From Chloroflexota bacterium (GTDB lineage Bacteria; Chloroflexota; Dehalococcoidia; FW602-bin16), in NCBI GenBank assembly GCA_004297765.1, contig SCTZ01000140.1, forward strand, positions 1-64,000: a stretch of 64,000 nucleotides of DNA. Direction: 5' to 3'. Made by a program: the position numbers and the translations under genes. This document shows positions 34,732 through 43,720 of this stretch, one piece after another; the stretch's first letter is position 1; every line of letters begins with the position of its first letter. A model generated the notes under the pieces. That model saw only the letters and a list, made by a program, of their open reading frames with translations, was not told the DNA's origin and did no database searches.

Positions 34732-35508
34732 ATGATCTGTGCAGGACTTGATGTAGGGCACCTCACCGCAAAGGCGGTCGTGATGCGGGATGGTGCGATT
34801 GTGGGTAAGGGCGTTATCGTTTCTCACGATGAGGCTGATGCGGCCGCGCGCAACGCGCTGCAGGCAGCCACTGAAGATAGCGGCATTGCATTGGACGACA
34901 TCCAAGCCATCATCGCCACCGGCGTAGGCCGCAAGTTCGTGAGCTTCGCGCACAACCAGAAGTCCACGGCTCTCTGCCTGGCAAAAGGCGTAAATATTGT
35001 CTACCCGGACGCACGCACGATCTTCGACGTTGGTGCAGAGAGCTCCACGGTCGTGCGCGTGAATCAGCGCGGTATTTTGGAAGACACGATCGGCCACGAC
35101 CACTGCGCTTCCGGAACCGGCATGTTCTTAGAGACCATGGCCAAGCTCCTTCAGATGCCGCTGGTCGAGATGGCACAGGCGTCGCTCAATGGGGCGCAAC
35201 GGGCCGAGGTCTCGAGCATGTGCGCGGTCTTCGCCGAGCAGGAAGTGATCTCCCACGTCCACCGTGTGCCGCCTACTCCGCGCGACGAGCTGATCAAGGG
35301 CATTTACGGCTCGATGGCTGTGCGGATCGCCGGCCTGGCCAAGCGCCTGGGTATCAAGCAGGAAGTCGTGATCGTGGGCGGAGTAGCCCATAACGCTGGC
35401 CTCGTTCACGAGCTGGAAACAGAGATCAAGGGCAAGATCGTGGTCTTGCCAGATCCCCAACTAGTCGCAGCGCTGGGTGCTGCCCGCATCGCTCAGGAGG
35501 GCAAGTAA
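34732..35508 (+). CDS. BadF/BadG/BcrA/BcrD-type activator ATPase, copy 1
   Basis: A 258-residue ASKHA-fold ATPase: AGLDVGHLTAKAVVM, ATGVGRKF, TIFDVGAESSTVV, and two Fe-S ligand motifs HCASGTGMF and SSMCAVFAEQEV. Such proteins use ATP to drive low-potential electron transfer into 2-hydroxyacyl-CoA dehydratases or benzoyl-CoA reductases. GGGAGG before the ATG at 34732 sets the start. It lies three bases from a second activator, a pairing typical of benzoyl-CoA-reductase-type complexes, not single-activator dehydratases. Confidence 0.9.
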   Translation: MICAGLDVGHLTAKAVVMRDGAIVGKGVIVSHDEADAAARNALQAATEDSGIALDDIQAIIATGVGRKFVSFAHNQKSTALCLAKGVNIVYPDARTIFDVGAESSTVVRVNQRGILEDTIGHDHCASGTGMFLETMAKLLQMPLVEMAQASLNGAQRAEVSSMCAVFAEQEVISHVHRVPPTPRDELIKGIYGSMAVRIAGLAKRLGIKQEVVIVGGVAHNAGLVHELETEIKGKIVVLPDPQLVAALGAARIAQEGK

Positions 35509-35511
35509 TAT

Positions 35512-36300
35512 ATGTATACCGCTGGCATCGACATCGGGTCGCGGGGAGCCAAGGGGGTGATCCTGGGCGACGACGGTATCACGACTTCCTTTGTGGGCGA
35601 GACCGGCCCGGACAGTCCGGGCACCGCGGTCATGGTCTTCGAAAACATGTCCAAGCAGAGCGGACTCGTCCTTGGTGATATGTCGTATGTTGTAGCTACC
35701 GGCTACGGGCGCATCAACGTGCCTTTCGCCAACGACAACGTTTCGGAGATCTCCTGCCACGCCAAGGGCGCCCACTGGTACTTTCCCAACGTGCGTACCA
35801 TTCTGGATATGGGTGGTCAGGATTGCAAAGCCATCAATGTCAACGACAAGGGCGTGGTCACCAAGTTTATCATGAACGACAAGTGCGCTGGGGGCACTGG
35901 TCGCTTCATGGAGATCATCGCGGGTGTGCTCGGGATCCCCTTGCAAGAGGTCGGTCCGACGTCCCTGAGGTCGGAGCAGAATGTGCCCTTCAGCACGGTG
36001 TGCGCTATCTTCGCCAAGTCCGAGGCTATGGGCATGCTCAAGAAGGGTGTGCCCAAGGCCGATATCCTGGCCGGTCTGCACGAGGCCATCGCCATGCGCT
36101 GCTACAACCTGCTCCGGCGCGTGAACATCGAGCAGGAGTTCACCATCACGGGGGGCATCGCCAAGAATGTCGGTATGGTGAGCAAGATCGAGCTGAAAAT
36201 GGGTATGACGCCGGTGCTTGCACCGGATCCCCAGATCATCGGGGCGCTGGGTGCCGCCATCTTCGCGCGGGAGCGGTATCTGGCCAAACAAGGAGGATAA
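35512..36300 (+). CDS. BadF/BadG/BcrA/BcrD-type activator ATPase, copy 2
   Basis: A 262-residue paralogue with GIDIGSRGAKGVIL, ATGYGR, TILDMGGQDCKAI, NDKCAGGTGRF and STVCAIFAKSE; the last two carry the bridging [4Fe-4S] Cys ligands. It is in the same transcript as the first activator and is followed by a ferredoxin one base later. Two different activators suggest a heterodimer like BcrAD. Confidence 0.92.
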   Translation: MYTAGIDIGSRGAKGVILGDDGITTSFVGETGPDSPGTAVMVFENMSKQSGLVLGDMSYVVATGYGRINVPFANDNVSEISCHAKGAHWYFPNVRTILDMGGQDCKAINVNDKGVVTKFIMNDKCAGGTGRFMEIIAGVLGIPLQEVGPTSLRSEQNVPFSTVCAIFAKSEAMGMLKKGVPKADILAGLHEAIAMRCYNLLRRVNIEQEFTITGGIAKNVGMVSKIELKMGMTPVLAPDPQIIGALGAAIFARERYLAKQGG

Positions 36301-36301
36301 C

Positions 36302-36577
36302 ATGCAGGCCAGCTACGGTTATATCGACGGCACGGGCGAGTATTTCATTAGCATCGACACCGATTTGTGTGACGGTTGTGAGAAATGCGTGCCGATTTGC
36401 CCCGAGGGCGTTTTCGCGGTCGCTCCCGACGACTATGGCAAGCGGGTAGCCATCGTCAAAGAGGATCTGGTGGACCGCATCAGCTACGTCTGTCCCGGTC
36501 CGAAAGGCTGTGGCGCCAATCAGGATATCATTTGTCAGACGGTCTGCTCAAAGACCGCGATCTCGCACACCTGGTAG
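36302..36577 (+). CDS. Ferredoxin-like electron donor
   Basis: A 91-residue protein with one clear [4Fe-4S] motif (CDGCEKCVPICPEG) and a second, altered Cys set in the C-terminal half (CPGPKGCGANQDIICQTVCSKTA). AAGGAGGAT precedes the ATG. It is placed between the activators and the HgdB-type subunit, so it is the likely electron donor to the activators. Confidence 0.88.
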   Translation: MQASYGYIDGTGEYFISIDTDLCDGCEKCVPICPEGVFAVAPDDYGKRVAIVKEDLVDRISYVCPGPKGCGANQDIICQTVCSKTAISHTW

Positions 36578-36643
36578 CTCGTGCGTTCAAGCGCGGAAAG
36601 CCAGCAAACGCCGAACAATTCTGAAGGTGAAGGGACAAGAAAC

Positions 36644-37927
36644 GTGAAAGCTCGCACGTTCGACTCGACATACCTCGATCAGTTGATCGAGGTGCTGGAA
36701 AGCATGCATCAGCATTGCGCGGCGGCTCCGGACCGGCGAAGCGATGCACTCTACCACGAGCTACTTGCCAGGCACTACCGAAACATACGAGACGCCCACT
36801 CGATGGGCAAGAAGCTCATCTATCACACGGCTGGCATGCCTACAGAGATCCTCTACGCCATGGACGTGGTGCCCTGCGGGCTCGAGGCGCTCTGCGGCTC
36901 TCTGACCACTCAGTGCGGGCTAAAGGATGAGGCCCTCGCGACCGCCAAGGCCTACGGGCTTGCATCCGAGCTTTGCTCCCTAACGCGCCTGGAAGTGGGT
37001 TGCACTGTCAACGGCTGGTTGCCTCAGCCGGACGGCGTCATCGGGACCAATCTGTCCTGTGACATTGTGTCCAAGGGGGCCTACACGCTTGGACGCCTCT
37101 GGAGTTGTCCCAACTACTTCTTTGAACACAACTACCAGGTCAATGAGCGGGAGATAGCCTACGTAACGAGCCAGTTAGAAGGCATGGTTGCATTCCTCGA
37201 GGAAATCACCGGGCGTAAGATGGACTGGGCTCGGCTCGCGCAGGCCATGGAGAATAGCCGGGAAGCGATGCTTCTGGAGAGCGAAGTCGGAGAGCTGCGT
37301 AAGGCGATGCCGTCGCCACTCAACAACCGCACGGGCATGTTTGCGCATCTGATCAGCTCCTACTGTTCGGGGGCGCCAGAAGCGGTGCAGTTCTTCCGCG
37401 TGCTACGCGACGAAGCCCAGGCGCGCGTTGCGCGGGGAGTGGGCACCATCCAGGAGGAGAAGTACCGCTTGCTTTTGTTCTTCGAGCCTCCCGTGTACGG
37501 CTGGAAATTGCTTGATTGGCTGGAGCGGGAACATGGCGCGAAGATCGTGTTTGAGCCCCTGTACAGTCAATGGGGGGCGGGCGAATGGGAGTGGGATTCT
37601 GACCCCGCCAAGCTGCTGGAGAGCCTGGCCGTAAACAGGGCCATCAGGCCCGTGTATCGCCATCTGGCTGGACCGATCGAGCCGCTGGTGGAAGACATGG
37701 TGCGAGGAGCGCAAGAGTACAACGTCGAAGGCGTGATGACTTTCTGCCACGTGGGTTGTCGCGCTACCTCCCCATGCAATCGATTGCTGAAGGATACCAT
37801 CCGCGACGAGCTCGAGTTGCCCTTCTTCGCCATCGAGCATGACATGGCCGACCCGGCCTTCGCCTCGTTGGATGAGATGCGAGACAAGATCGAAGGGTTC
37901 CTCGAGATGATCGACGAGCGCCGCTGA
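36644..37927 (+). CDS. 2-hydroxyacyl-CoA dehydratase / benzoyl-CoA reductase-type subunit, copy 1
   Basis: A 427-residue HgdB/BcrB-family protein: GKKLIYHTAGMPTEILYAMDVVPCGLEAL, an Fe-S Cys region (SELCSLTRLEVGC), and GVMTFCHVGCRATSPCNRLLKD near the end. These Cys residues would bind the active-site cluster. GTG at 36644 follows an AAGGGA site. With the two activators, the ferredoxin and the paralogue at 42357 it could form a four-subunit ATP-dependent reductase. The substrate cannot be told from sequence. Confidence 0.88.
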   Translation: MKARTFDSTYLDQLIEVLESMHQHCAAAPDRRSDALYHELLARHYRNIRDAHSMGKKLIYHTAGMPTEILYAMDVVPCGLEALCGSLTTQCGLKDEALATAKAYGLASELCSLTRLEVGCTVNGWLPQPDGVIGTNLSCDIVSKGAYTLGRLWSCPNYFFEHNYQVNEREIAYVTSQLEGMVAFLEEITGRKMDWARLAQAMENSREAMLLESEVGELRKAMPSPLNNRTGMFAHLISSYCSGAPEAVQFFRVLRDEAQARVARGVGTIQEEKYRLLLFFEPPVYGWKLLDWLEREHGAKIVFEPLYSQWGAGEWEWDSDPAKLLESLAVNRAIRPVYRHLAGPIEPLVEDMVRGAQEYNVEGVMTFCHVGCRATSPCNRLLKDTIRDELELPFFAIEHDMADPAFASLDEMRDKIEGFLEMIDERR

Positions 37928-37955
37928 GTTGCCTATCGCGACCGCACAGCCTCGA

Positions 37956-39911
37956 CTACAACCGACCACCTATGCGTGCGCCGTCGCGAATCGCACCGAT
38001 CAGGTGGCGTGGCGTGGCACAATCTCCAGCCAGGAAGAAATCTACGCCCAGTTCGGTCAGTTGATCTTCCAGACTGCGATCGGGATGCGATCCGCAATCG
38101 TAGATCAAGGCGCTGACCTCCGATATCGTGACGTCGGTCTTCAGGTTGAGGTCTGTGAAAACCACTTGATTCGCTCGAATTTCACGGAGGCGATGGCGCC
38201 CGATCACGCGCACGTTGGCATCGGCGAGTCTCTGCATCAGAACTTCGCGAGTCAAGGTATCCACGTCCGTCCCCGCTGAGAGATACGGAGTGAAGACAGC
38301 TACGCGTGCTCCCCGTGACGCCCAGTGATGGGCGGCTGTGAGACCCTGAAGGTATCTGTCTTCGAGGTAGACCACTATGTTCTTCCCAAGGTCTACCTGC
38401 CACGACAAGGCGTTGCGCGCATTGATGGCTAGCTCGGGACACTCCTTAGCCAAGGGGAGCATCGCTGGCACCGAGCCCACGGCAAGAACTATCTGGTTGG
38501 CGCCGAAGCTGCATATATCTTCGGCCGTTGCCTCGAATCCAAGACGAACGGCAACCCCGAGCTTCTTAAGCCAATGCTCGTGGAAACGTGAAACCTCATG
38601 CAACTCGCTGCGTCCAGGTGCATTGCGAGCGATGACGGTCTGCCCGCCCAGCTCGCGGCCGCGCTCCCACAAGGTAACCGTGTGCCCGCGCAGGGCAGCT
38701 ATGCGCGCGGTCTCGCATCCAGCCGGGCCACCGCCAACGACTAGGACTTTGCGTGGGGATGCCGCTGGCGTTCGCTCTTGTGCTGACAGTTCCTCACCAG
38801 TATCGGGGTTGAATACACAGCCGATACGATAGAAGCCCTTGTGAATACGGCCGATGCAACCCTCGTTAGCGCCCATGCAATAGCGGATATCCTCCAGGTT
38901 GCCCTCCCTGGCCTTGTTTGGCATGTCAGGGTCTGCGAGCATAGCTCGGGTCATCACCACCATGTCGGCCGAGCCATCCGCGATGATCGATTCTGCCGTC
39001 GCCGGGTCGGTGATGCGTCCTACCGCCGAAACCGGCACGTGCACTAGCTGCTTGATCTCACAGGCGAACGGCGCGTACACGGCAGAAGGATAATACATCG
39101 GCATTACGACCCGGCTCTGTCCTGATGCGTAGGAGCCGCACGTGACGTTGAAGTAGTCCACCTGATGGGTCTGATCCAGCATGATTGCGAATCGTCGAGC
39201 CTCATCCATAGTGATGCCGTTCGGAACGTACTCCTCTGCCTCGAGGCGGAAGCCCAGCACTAGGTCTTCTCCGATAGCTTTCCGGACTGCCGCGATTACC
39301 TCCAGCGGGAAGCGCGCGCGGTTCTCGATGGAGCCTCCGTATTCGTCCTCTCTCTGGTTTGATGCCCTCGACATGAATTGATTGATCAAGTAGCCGTGGG
39401 CCCCGTGGACCTCAACCCCGTCGTATCCTGCTTGTCGAGCAAGCTTGGCAGCCTGTGCAAATGCCTCCACCATGAGCCGGATGTCCTTGCGATTCATCGG
39501 ACGTGGAAGCTCCCCACCGGCATGCCATGGGATCGCTGAGGGCGCCCAGTTGGGAAGGAGATCGTTCCAACCAGAGCGCTGCCGACCACCATCCGACAGT
39601 TGCTGCAGGATCTTGGCGCCATGCGTATGCACGCCATCCACAATACGCATTGACCCTTCGAGCCATCCTGGCTTGTGCAAGGAAGAGAAAGGCCCGGTGG
39701 TAAAGGGTTCTGTTGGGTAGACGTAGGCCGCTTCGACCACGATAAGGCCGACCCCGCCCTGGGCTCGTGCTCGATAGTACGCGGCCAAGCGCTCTCCCGG
39801 AAGCTGGTTCTCTGAGAGCGCGGTCAGGTGGGCAGAGAAGACAATGCGATTCCTGATTTCAACAGTGCGAAGCTGAATCGGGCTGAAAAGATGAGCAAAC
39901 TGGGCCGACAT
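37956..39911 (-). CDS. OYE-type NADH:flavin oxidoreductase with FAD domain (2,4-dienoyl-CoA reductase-like)
   Basis: The protein has 651 residues: an N-terminal FMN barrel (FSPIQLRTVEIRNRIVFSAHLT, EVHGAHGYLINQFMSRASNQR, EYGGSIENRARF), an Fe-S region and a C-terminal FAD/NAD domain (VLVVGGGPAGCETARIAALRGHTVTLWE). The Fe-S motif reads CMGANEGCIGRI then IGC; the second Cys of the usual CxxCxxxC is Ala, so one cluster ligand is missing. It is convergent with the HgdB-type gene and may reduce an enoyl-type product of the same pathway. Confidence 0.88.
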   Translation of the reverse strand: MSAQFAHLFSPIQLRTVEIRNRIVFSAHLTALSENQLPGERLAAYYRARAQGGVGLIVVEAAYVYPTEPFTTGPFSSLHKPGWLEGSMRIVDGVHTHGAKILQQLSDGGRQRSGWNDLLPNWAPSAIPWHAGGELPRPMNRKDIRLMVEAFAQAAKLARQAGYDGVEVHGAHGYLINQFMSRASNQREDEYGGSIENRARFPLEVIAAVRKAIGEDLVLGFRLEAEEYVPNGITMDEARRFAIMLDQTHQVDYFNVTCGSYASGQSRVVMPMYYPSAVYAPFACEIKQLVHVPVSAVGRITDPATAESIIADGSADMVVMTRAMLADPDMPNKAREGNLEDIRYCMGANEGCIGRIHKGFYRIGCVFNPDTGEELSAQERTPAASPRKVLVVGGGPAGCETARIAALRGHTVTLWERGRELGGQTVIARNAPGRSELHEVSRFHEHWLKKLGVAVRLGFEATAEDICSFGANQIVLAVGSVPAMLPLAKECPELAINARNALSWQVDLGKNIVVYLEDRYLQGLTAAHHWASRGARVAVFTPYLSAGTDVDTLTREVLMQRLADANVRVIGRHRLREIRANQVVFTDLNLKTDVTISEVSALIYDCGSHPDRSLEDQLTELGVDFFLAGDCATPRHLIGAIRDGARIGGRL

Positions 39912-40113
39912 CGAATACTCCCTTCATTGCAAGGAAATGAGAAGGAAAAAGGTTCTTGCTTGTACCGCACATTATGTGGCCGCGTGAGTTAGCGCTATCG
40001 CTTGCGCGAAAGGAGATAGGTAAGTGAGCATCCACTACCTTCTGGTCAAGGACAAGCCAACTGGGATGCAGCCGAATCTATGTAGCCGATCAATTGCTAT
40101 TGTGCCCCTTACT

Positions 40114-40160
40114 GGTCGCGGTGACATCCCCTCACGAGGGGATTGTTAGGGGATTCGAGA
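40114..40160. repeat. Inverted-repeat element R3
   Basis: The sequence GGTGACATCCCCTCACGAGG then GGATTGTTAGGGGATTCGAGA matches the core of R1 and R2. With R4 at 40319 in opposite orientation it delimits a MITE-like unit of about 280 bp. Confidence 0.65.
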
Positions 40161-40318
40161 CATGACTATCGCCTGCTGGCATGGCTCTGCGCAGCGCCAT
40201 GCTGCGTACAGCTTCGAGGGACGCTATCTGTCATGGTGGCAACAACAGAGGCAGAGAATACTCTGACACGCTGACGGATTTCCAGTATGATGGGCGGCAC
40301 GAGGTCATCCAATGTTTG

Positions 40319-40392
40319 CCTTCTGAATCCCCCCACAATCCCCCCATGAGGGGATGTCATCATCCACACCGACGAGCATAATATGCTATACG
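40319..40392. repeat. Inverted-repeat element R4
   Basis: The sequence CCTTCTGAATCCCCCCACAA then CATGAGGGGATGTCATC and CGACGAGCATAATATGCTATA is in the same orientation as R2. Its outer tip TATAGCATATTATGCTCG matches the outer tip of R1. Confidence 0.65.
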
Positions 40393-40797
40393 CGTGCAAC
40401 TTCGCTCGCTGCGAATATACCACCGCTACCATGCGTCGCACTTGATCCGGCTGCCCCGAGATTGGGCGGTCGAACTTGGCGGGCGGTGCAACTTCTTAGC
40501 CGGTGCTTCGCTGGGTTCCCGGCCAGGCATCCGCCACTTCCTACGCACGCTCGGGCGGCAATCACCGGGCAAAGAGAAGTCCAGCGGTACATAGGCGACA
40601 TGGCGACCTCCGATACCTACGCAGTTTTGCTAAGACCGCGGGAAGCGGTTTGCTGAGATGCACGTATTCCCCTATCGGTGGGCCGTGGCAGATCCTACAT
40701 GTCTGGCAAGAGCGGCGTCGGAGATCGCGGCGCACGAGCGTGTGCCGTTCTCGGCTCGTGGACCGCGGTCAATTCAAGAAGGAGGAAGAAGCGCGCG

Positions 40798-42123
40798 ATG
40801 TCTGACAAGAGCCGCAAGCGAAGGATCCTGGGCCTGGTTTTTTCCGCGACCATCATAATCAGCCTCCTGGCAGCGTGTGCCGGAGGAAACCCGAGCGCAC
40901 AACCCTCGCCCCAGCCGTCGTCCCAGCCGTCCACTAACACGAAGGCGTCCGAGCCTAGCAAACCGGCCGAGAGTCCAAAACCATCGGCGTCCAGTCCTCA
41001 ACCATCGGCGTCTGCTGCATCGAAAGAGCCCCTCAAGATCGGAGTAATCTTGACGACTTCTGGCCCAATGGGAGGAATCGGAAGTAAGCAGGCCCTGGGA
41101 TTCAACATGGCCGTGGAAGAGATCAACGCGGCCGGTGGCATCATTGGGCGAAAGATCGAGCTTGTCGAGCGGGACGATGGTGGGGACCCAACCAAGGCTC
41201 GTACAGCCGCGCAGGAGTTCTCCGAGAAGCTGGGCATAACGCTGATTGTCGGACCGACTCTCAGCTCACCGGCCCTGGCGATGATGCCGTACCTGACAGA
41301 GCAGAAGGTATTCATGATCGGGTCACACGGAGCCGACGCAGCCAACGATCCGAAGAAATATCCATACGCCTTCACCGGCACGCCCTGGGCTACCTATCAG
41401 TCGGCTATTGTGGCAAAGTACGCCGTTGAGATCCTGAAGGCTAAGAAGATCGGAATCCTCGCGGACAATAGCGCGTATGGGAACTCGGCAGTAGCGGGGT
41501 ACCAGGAGCACCTCAAAACCCGAGGGGTCTCACCGGTGGCCGTCGAGCAGTTCTCGCAGGGCGCCCAGGATATGACAGCCCAGCTCACCAACCTGAGGAA
41601 GGCCGGCACGGAGGCCATTCTGGCCGGTACGCTGGGGGCCGATTCCGTGCGCGTCATTAAGAACCTGGCGAGCATGGGATGGGAGGTGCCATACCTGGGT
41701 AGCTCCGATATGGCCACGACGGTTGTGGTAGAGGGCGCCGGTGTTGAGAACATGAAACAGGTCTACGGCTACAACCAGGAGCGAATATCGTTCTCCGACA
41801 AGCGTCCGACGCCGGCCAAGACGAAGGAGTTCGCCGGGAAACTGGCCAAGAAGCTCAACCAGAGTCCACTGAAAGAGAGCGTCCTCCAGCCCTCGCTCTA
41901 CTACGACCTGGGCTACATTCTCAAGTGGGCGGTGGAGAAGTCCCAGAGCACCGAGGGATCGAAAGTGGCGGCGGCCCTGGAGACGATGAAGGAGTACGAC
42001 GGCGCGCATGGTGTTTTCACGTTCACGAAGGACAACCACAGTGGCCTCGACCTGGACGACCTGGTGATGGTGAAGGCTGCCAACCAAAAAGAGGGTGTAT
42101 TCGAGATGGCGCCGGGGTACTAG
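40798..42123 (+). CDS. ABC transporter substrate-binding lipoprotein, branched-chain amino acid type
   Basis: A 441-residue precursor with a signal helix and lipobox LLAAC, a long Ser/Pro/Gln/Lys-rich linker, then a type I periplasmic-binding fold of the LivK family (KIGVILTTSGPMGGIGSKQALGFNMAVEEINAAGG, LVERDDGGDPTKA, GYQEHLKTRGV). AAGGAGGAAG lies 12 bases before the ATG. No permease or ATPase gene is adjacent. Its place between two HgdB-type genes suggests it binds the substrate of that pathway. Its TAG stop is the first three bases of a MITE-like element. Confidence 0.92.
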   Translation: MSDKSRKRRILGLVFSATIIISLLAACAGGNPSAQPSPQPSSQPSTNTKASEPSKPAESPKPSASSPQPSASAASKEPLKIGVILTTSGPMGGIGSKQALGFNMAVEEINAAGGIIGRKIELVERDDGGDPTKARTAAQEFSEKLGITLIVGPTLSSPALAMMPYLTEQKVFMIGSHGADAANDPKKYPYAFTGTPWATYQSAIVAKYAVEILKAKKIGILADNSAYGNSAVAGYQEHLKTRGVSPVAVEQFSQGAQDMTAQLTNLRKAGTEAILAGTLGADSVRVIKNLASMGWEVPYLGSSDMATTVVVEGAGVENMKQVYGYNQERISFSDKRPTPAKTKEFAGKLAKKLNQSPLKESVLQPSLYYDLGYILKWAVEKSQSTEGSKVAAALETMKEYDGAHGVFTFTKDNHSGLDLDDLVMVKAANQKEGVFEMAPGY

Positions 42124-42251
42124 TGTTCGACCACACTGGTTTTGTCATTCTGAGGCGCGCACGCCGAAGAATCCGCGCCCTGGGGATACGGATTCTTCGC
42201 GCTGCGGCGCTCAGAATGACAGATAGGGTCTTATCTGTGGTCGAACACTAG
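42121..42251. repeat. MITE-like repeat of 131 bp, copy 2
   Basis: The ends are a perfect 14-bp inverted repeat (TAGTGTTCGACCAC at 42121-42134, GTGGTCGAACACTA at 42238-42251). The core 42144-42220 matches the copy at 25066-25142 from GTCATTCTGAGG to CTCAGAATGAC. The element begins exactly at the stop codon of the substrate-binding protein. Confidence 0.85.
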
Positions 42252-42356
42252 GCGCGTTTTGCACGGCCCCCAGGCGGATGGTAAACTGGCCTCAAGTCTG
42301 GGCTCTGGTTGTACACGCCTGCTGGACGAACGATCACGGCCATTTTCGGCGTGGGG

Positions 42357-43586
42357 ATGGGTGACGTTCCCACGCCGGAAGATATGCAGGAGATCGAGGT
42401 ATCGGTGAGGAGGAGCGAAGAGGCAATGGGCGAGACCCTGAGAACCATGGAAGAGGTACGGAGCATCAACGGTTCCTTTCCCTTCACAGCGCCGATGCGG
42501 CGTTGGAAGGAGAAAGGCAAGCACATAATGGGCTGGGGATGCTCCTACGTCCCCTCGGAGATTCTCTCCGCAGCGGGACTGCTGCCCATCCGCGTCACCG
42601 GCGACGCCCGGGAGATACCGACGGACGAAGGTGATGCCTACCTGTACACCGCGATGTGCTCCTACTCACGCACGCTGCTTCAGTTGGGCATCGATGGACA
42701 GTACGATTTCCTGGACGGCTTTGTGACCACCTCCAGTTGCGACGGTATGCGGCGTCTTGTCGACATGTGGAGGCACTACGTTGTCCAGACACCTTTGCTG
42801 CATATCCTGACGCTGCCGCGTCACGCGACTGCGGCGGCCGAGCAGTTGTTCTATGAGGAGCTCCAGGCCTTCAGAAAGAAGCTGGAGGAGCACTTCGGCG
42901 TCGCTATCATCGACGAGGCCTTGCGCGAGGCCATTCACGTACAGAACCAGACTCGTCAGCTCTTGAAGGAACTCTACGAGCTGCGCAAGGAGCCGAACCC
43001 GCCGATCTCGGGGGCCGAGACTTTCGAAGCGGTTAACGCGGGCGTCCGAATGCCCCGCGACGAGTACAATGACCTACTTATCCGACTGTTGCAGGAAGCA
43101 CGCGCTCGCACGATTGAAGGACCGCCCAAGATTCGGCTTATGCTCAGCGGCAGCAACCTGTCCAACCCTGCTTTCATCGCTGGCATCGAAGACCAGGGTG
43201 CTGCTGTGGTGATCGACGATCTTTGCACCGGTGCGCGCTACTGGAGCGATCCGGTCGACGAAGATCCGGGCCTCGATCCCATGCGTGCTCTGGCCCATCG
43301 CTATCTAAATAATCTTCCCTGCGCGCGCACCGTCGGCCTGGCGGATATCCGTCACGCCCGCATGCTGGGGCTGGCCAGGGAGTATCGCGTGCAGGGCTTG
43401 GTCAACGCCGTCATACGCAATTGCGCCCCTAACGGCATGGACCGTCCGCCGCTGCGCGAAGAGTTCGAGGATGCTGGTATTCCCGTCCTGGAGCTGGAGA
43501 CCGAGTATGGCTCTGGTCGCACCGGGATGGTCGCAACGCGGGTGCAGGCGTTTCTAGAGATGCTGTACGCGCAGGCGGCAACCTAG
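42357..43586 (+). CDS. 2-hydroxyacyl-CoA dehydratase / benzoyl-CoA reductase-type subunit, copy 2
   Basis: The HgdB/BcrC-family protein has about 409 residues: GWGCSYVPSEILSAAGLLPIRVTG, MCSYSRTLLQLG, TTSSCDGMRRLVDMW and NAVIRNCAPNGMDRPPLREEFEDAGIPVLELETEYG. Cys residues at equivalent places suggest a cluster. ATG at 42357 is chosen, but TTG at 42309 and ATG at 42384 are possible and no strong ribosome site decides. It is separated from the other subunit by the OYE-type and lipoprotein genes. Confidence 0.85.
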   Translation: MGDVPTPEDMQEIEVSVRRSEEAMGETLRTMEEVRSINGSFPFTAPMRRWKEKGKHIMGWGCSYVPSEILSAAGLLPIRVTGDAREIPTDEGDAYLYTAMCSYSRTLLQLGIDGQYDFLDGFVTTSSCDGMRRLVDMWRHYVVQTPLLHILTLPRHATAAAEQLFYEELQAFRKKLEEHFGVAIIDEALREAIHVQNQTRQLLKELYELRKEPNPPISGAETFEAVNAGVRMPRDEYNDLLIRLLQEARARTIEGPPKIRLMLSGSNLSNPAFIAGIEDQGAAVVIDDLCTGARYWSDPVDEDPGLDPMRALAHRYLNNLPCARTVGLADIRHARMLGLAREYRVQGLVNAVIRNCAPNGMDRPPLREEFEDAGIPVLELETEYGSGRTGMVATRVQAFLEMLYAQAAT

Positions 43587-43720
43587 CTCTAGCACACTCA
43601 CCTCGCTCGCTGCTGCCGCCAGCCTATCCTGACGATCCCCCAAGCATCCGATCAAGGCCGGCCGCACCGAATGCGGCCGGCCAGCGCGGACTCGAATCGA
43701 TGATCTCTTGCTCGATACGT

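Larger units (their letters stand above)
39912..40797. other. 886-bp non-coding region with a repeat pair
   Basis: No credible gene was found between the OYE-type gene and the substrate-binding protein. The stretch holds the oppositely oriented repeats R3 and R4, which enclose about 160 bp. Short open frames here lack ribosome sites. Confidence 0.5.

Noticed and set aside
40172..40677. Several 65-100 residue frames between the OYE-type gene and the substrate-binding protein
   Set aside because: None has a ribosome site, all overlap each other, and part of the region is a repeat.
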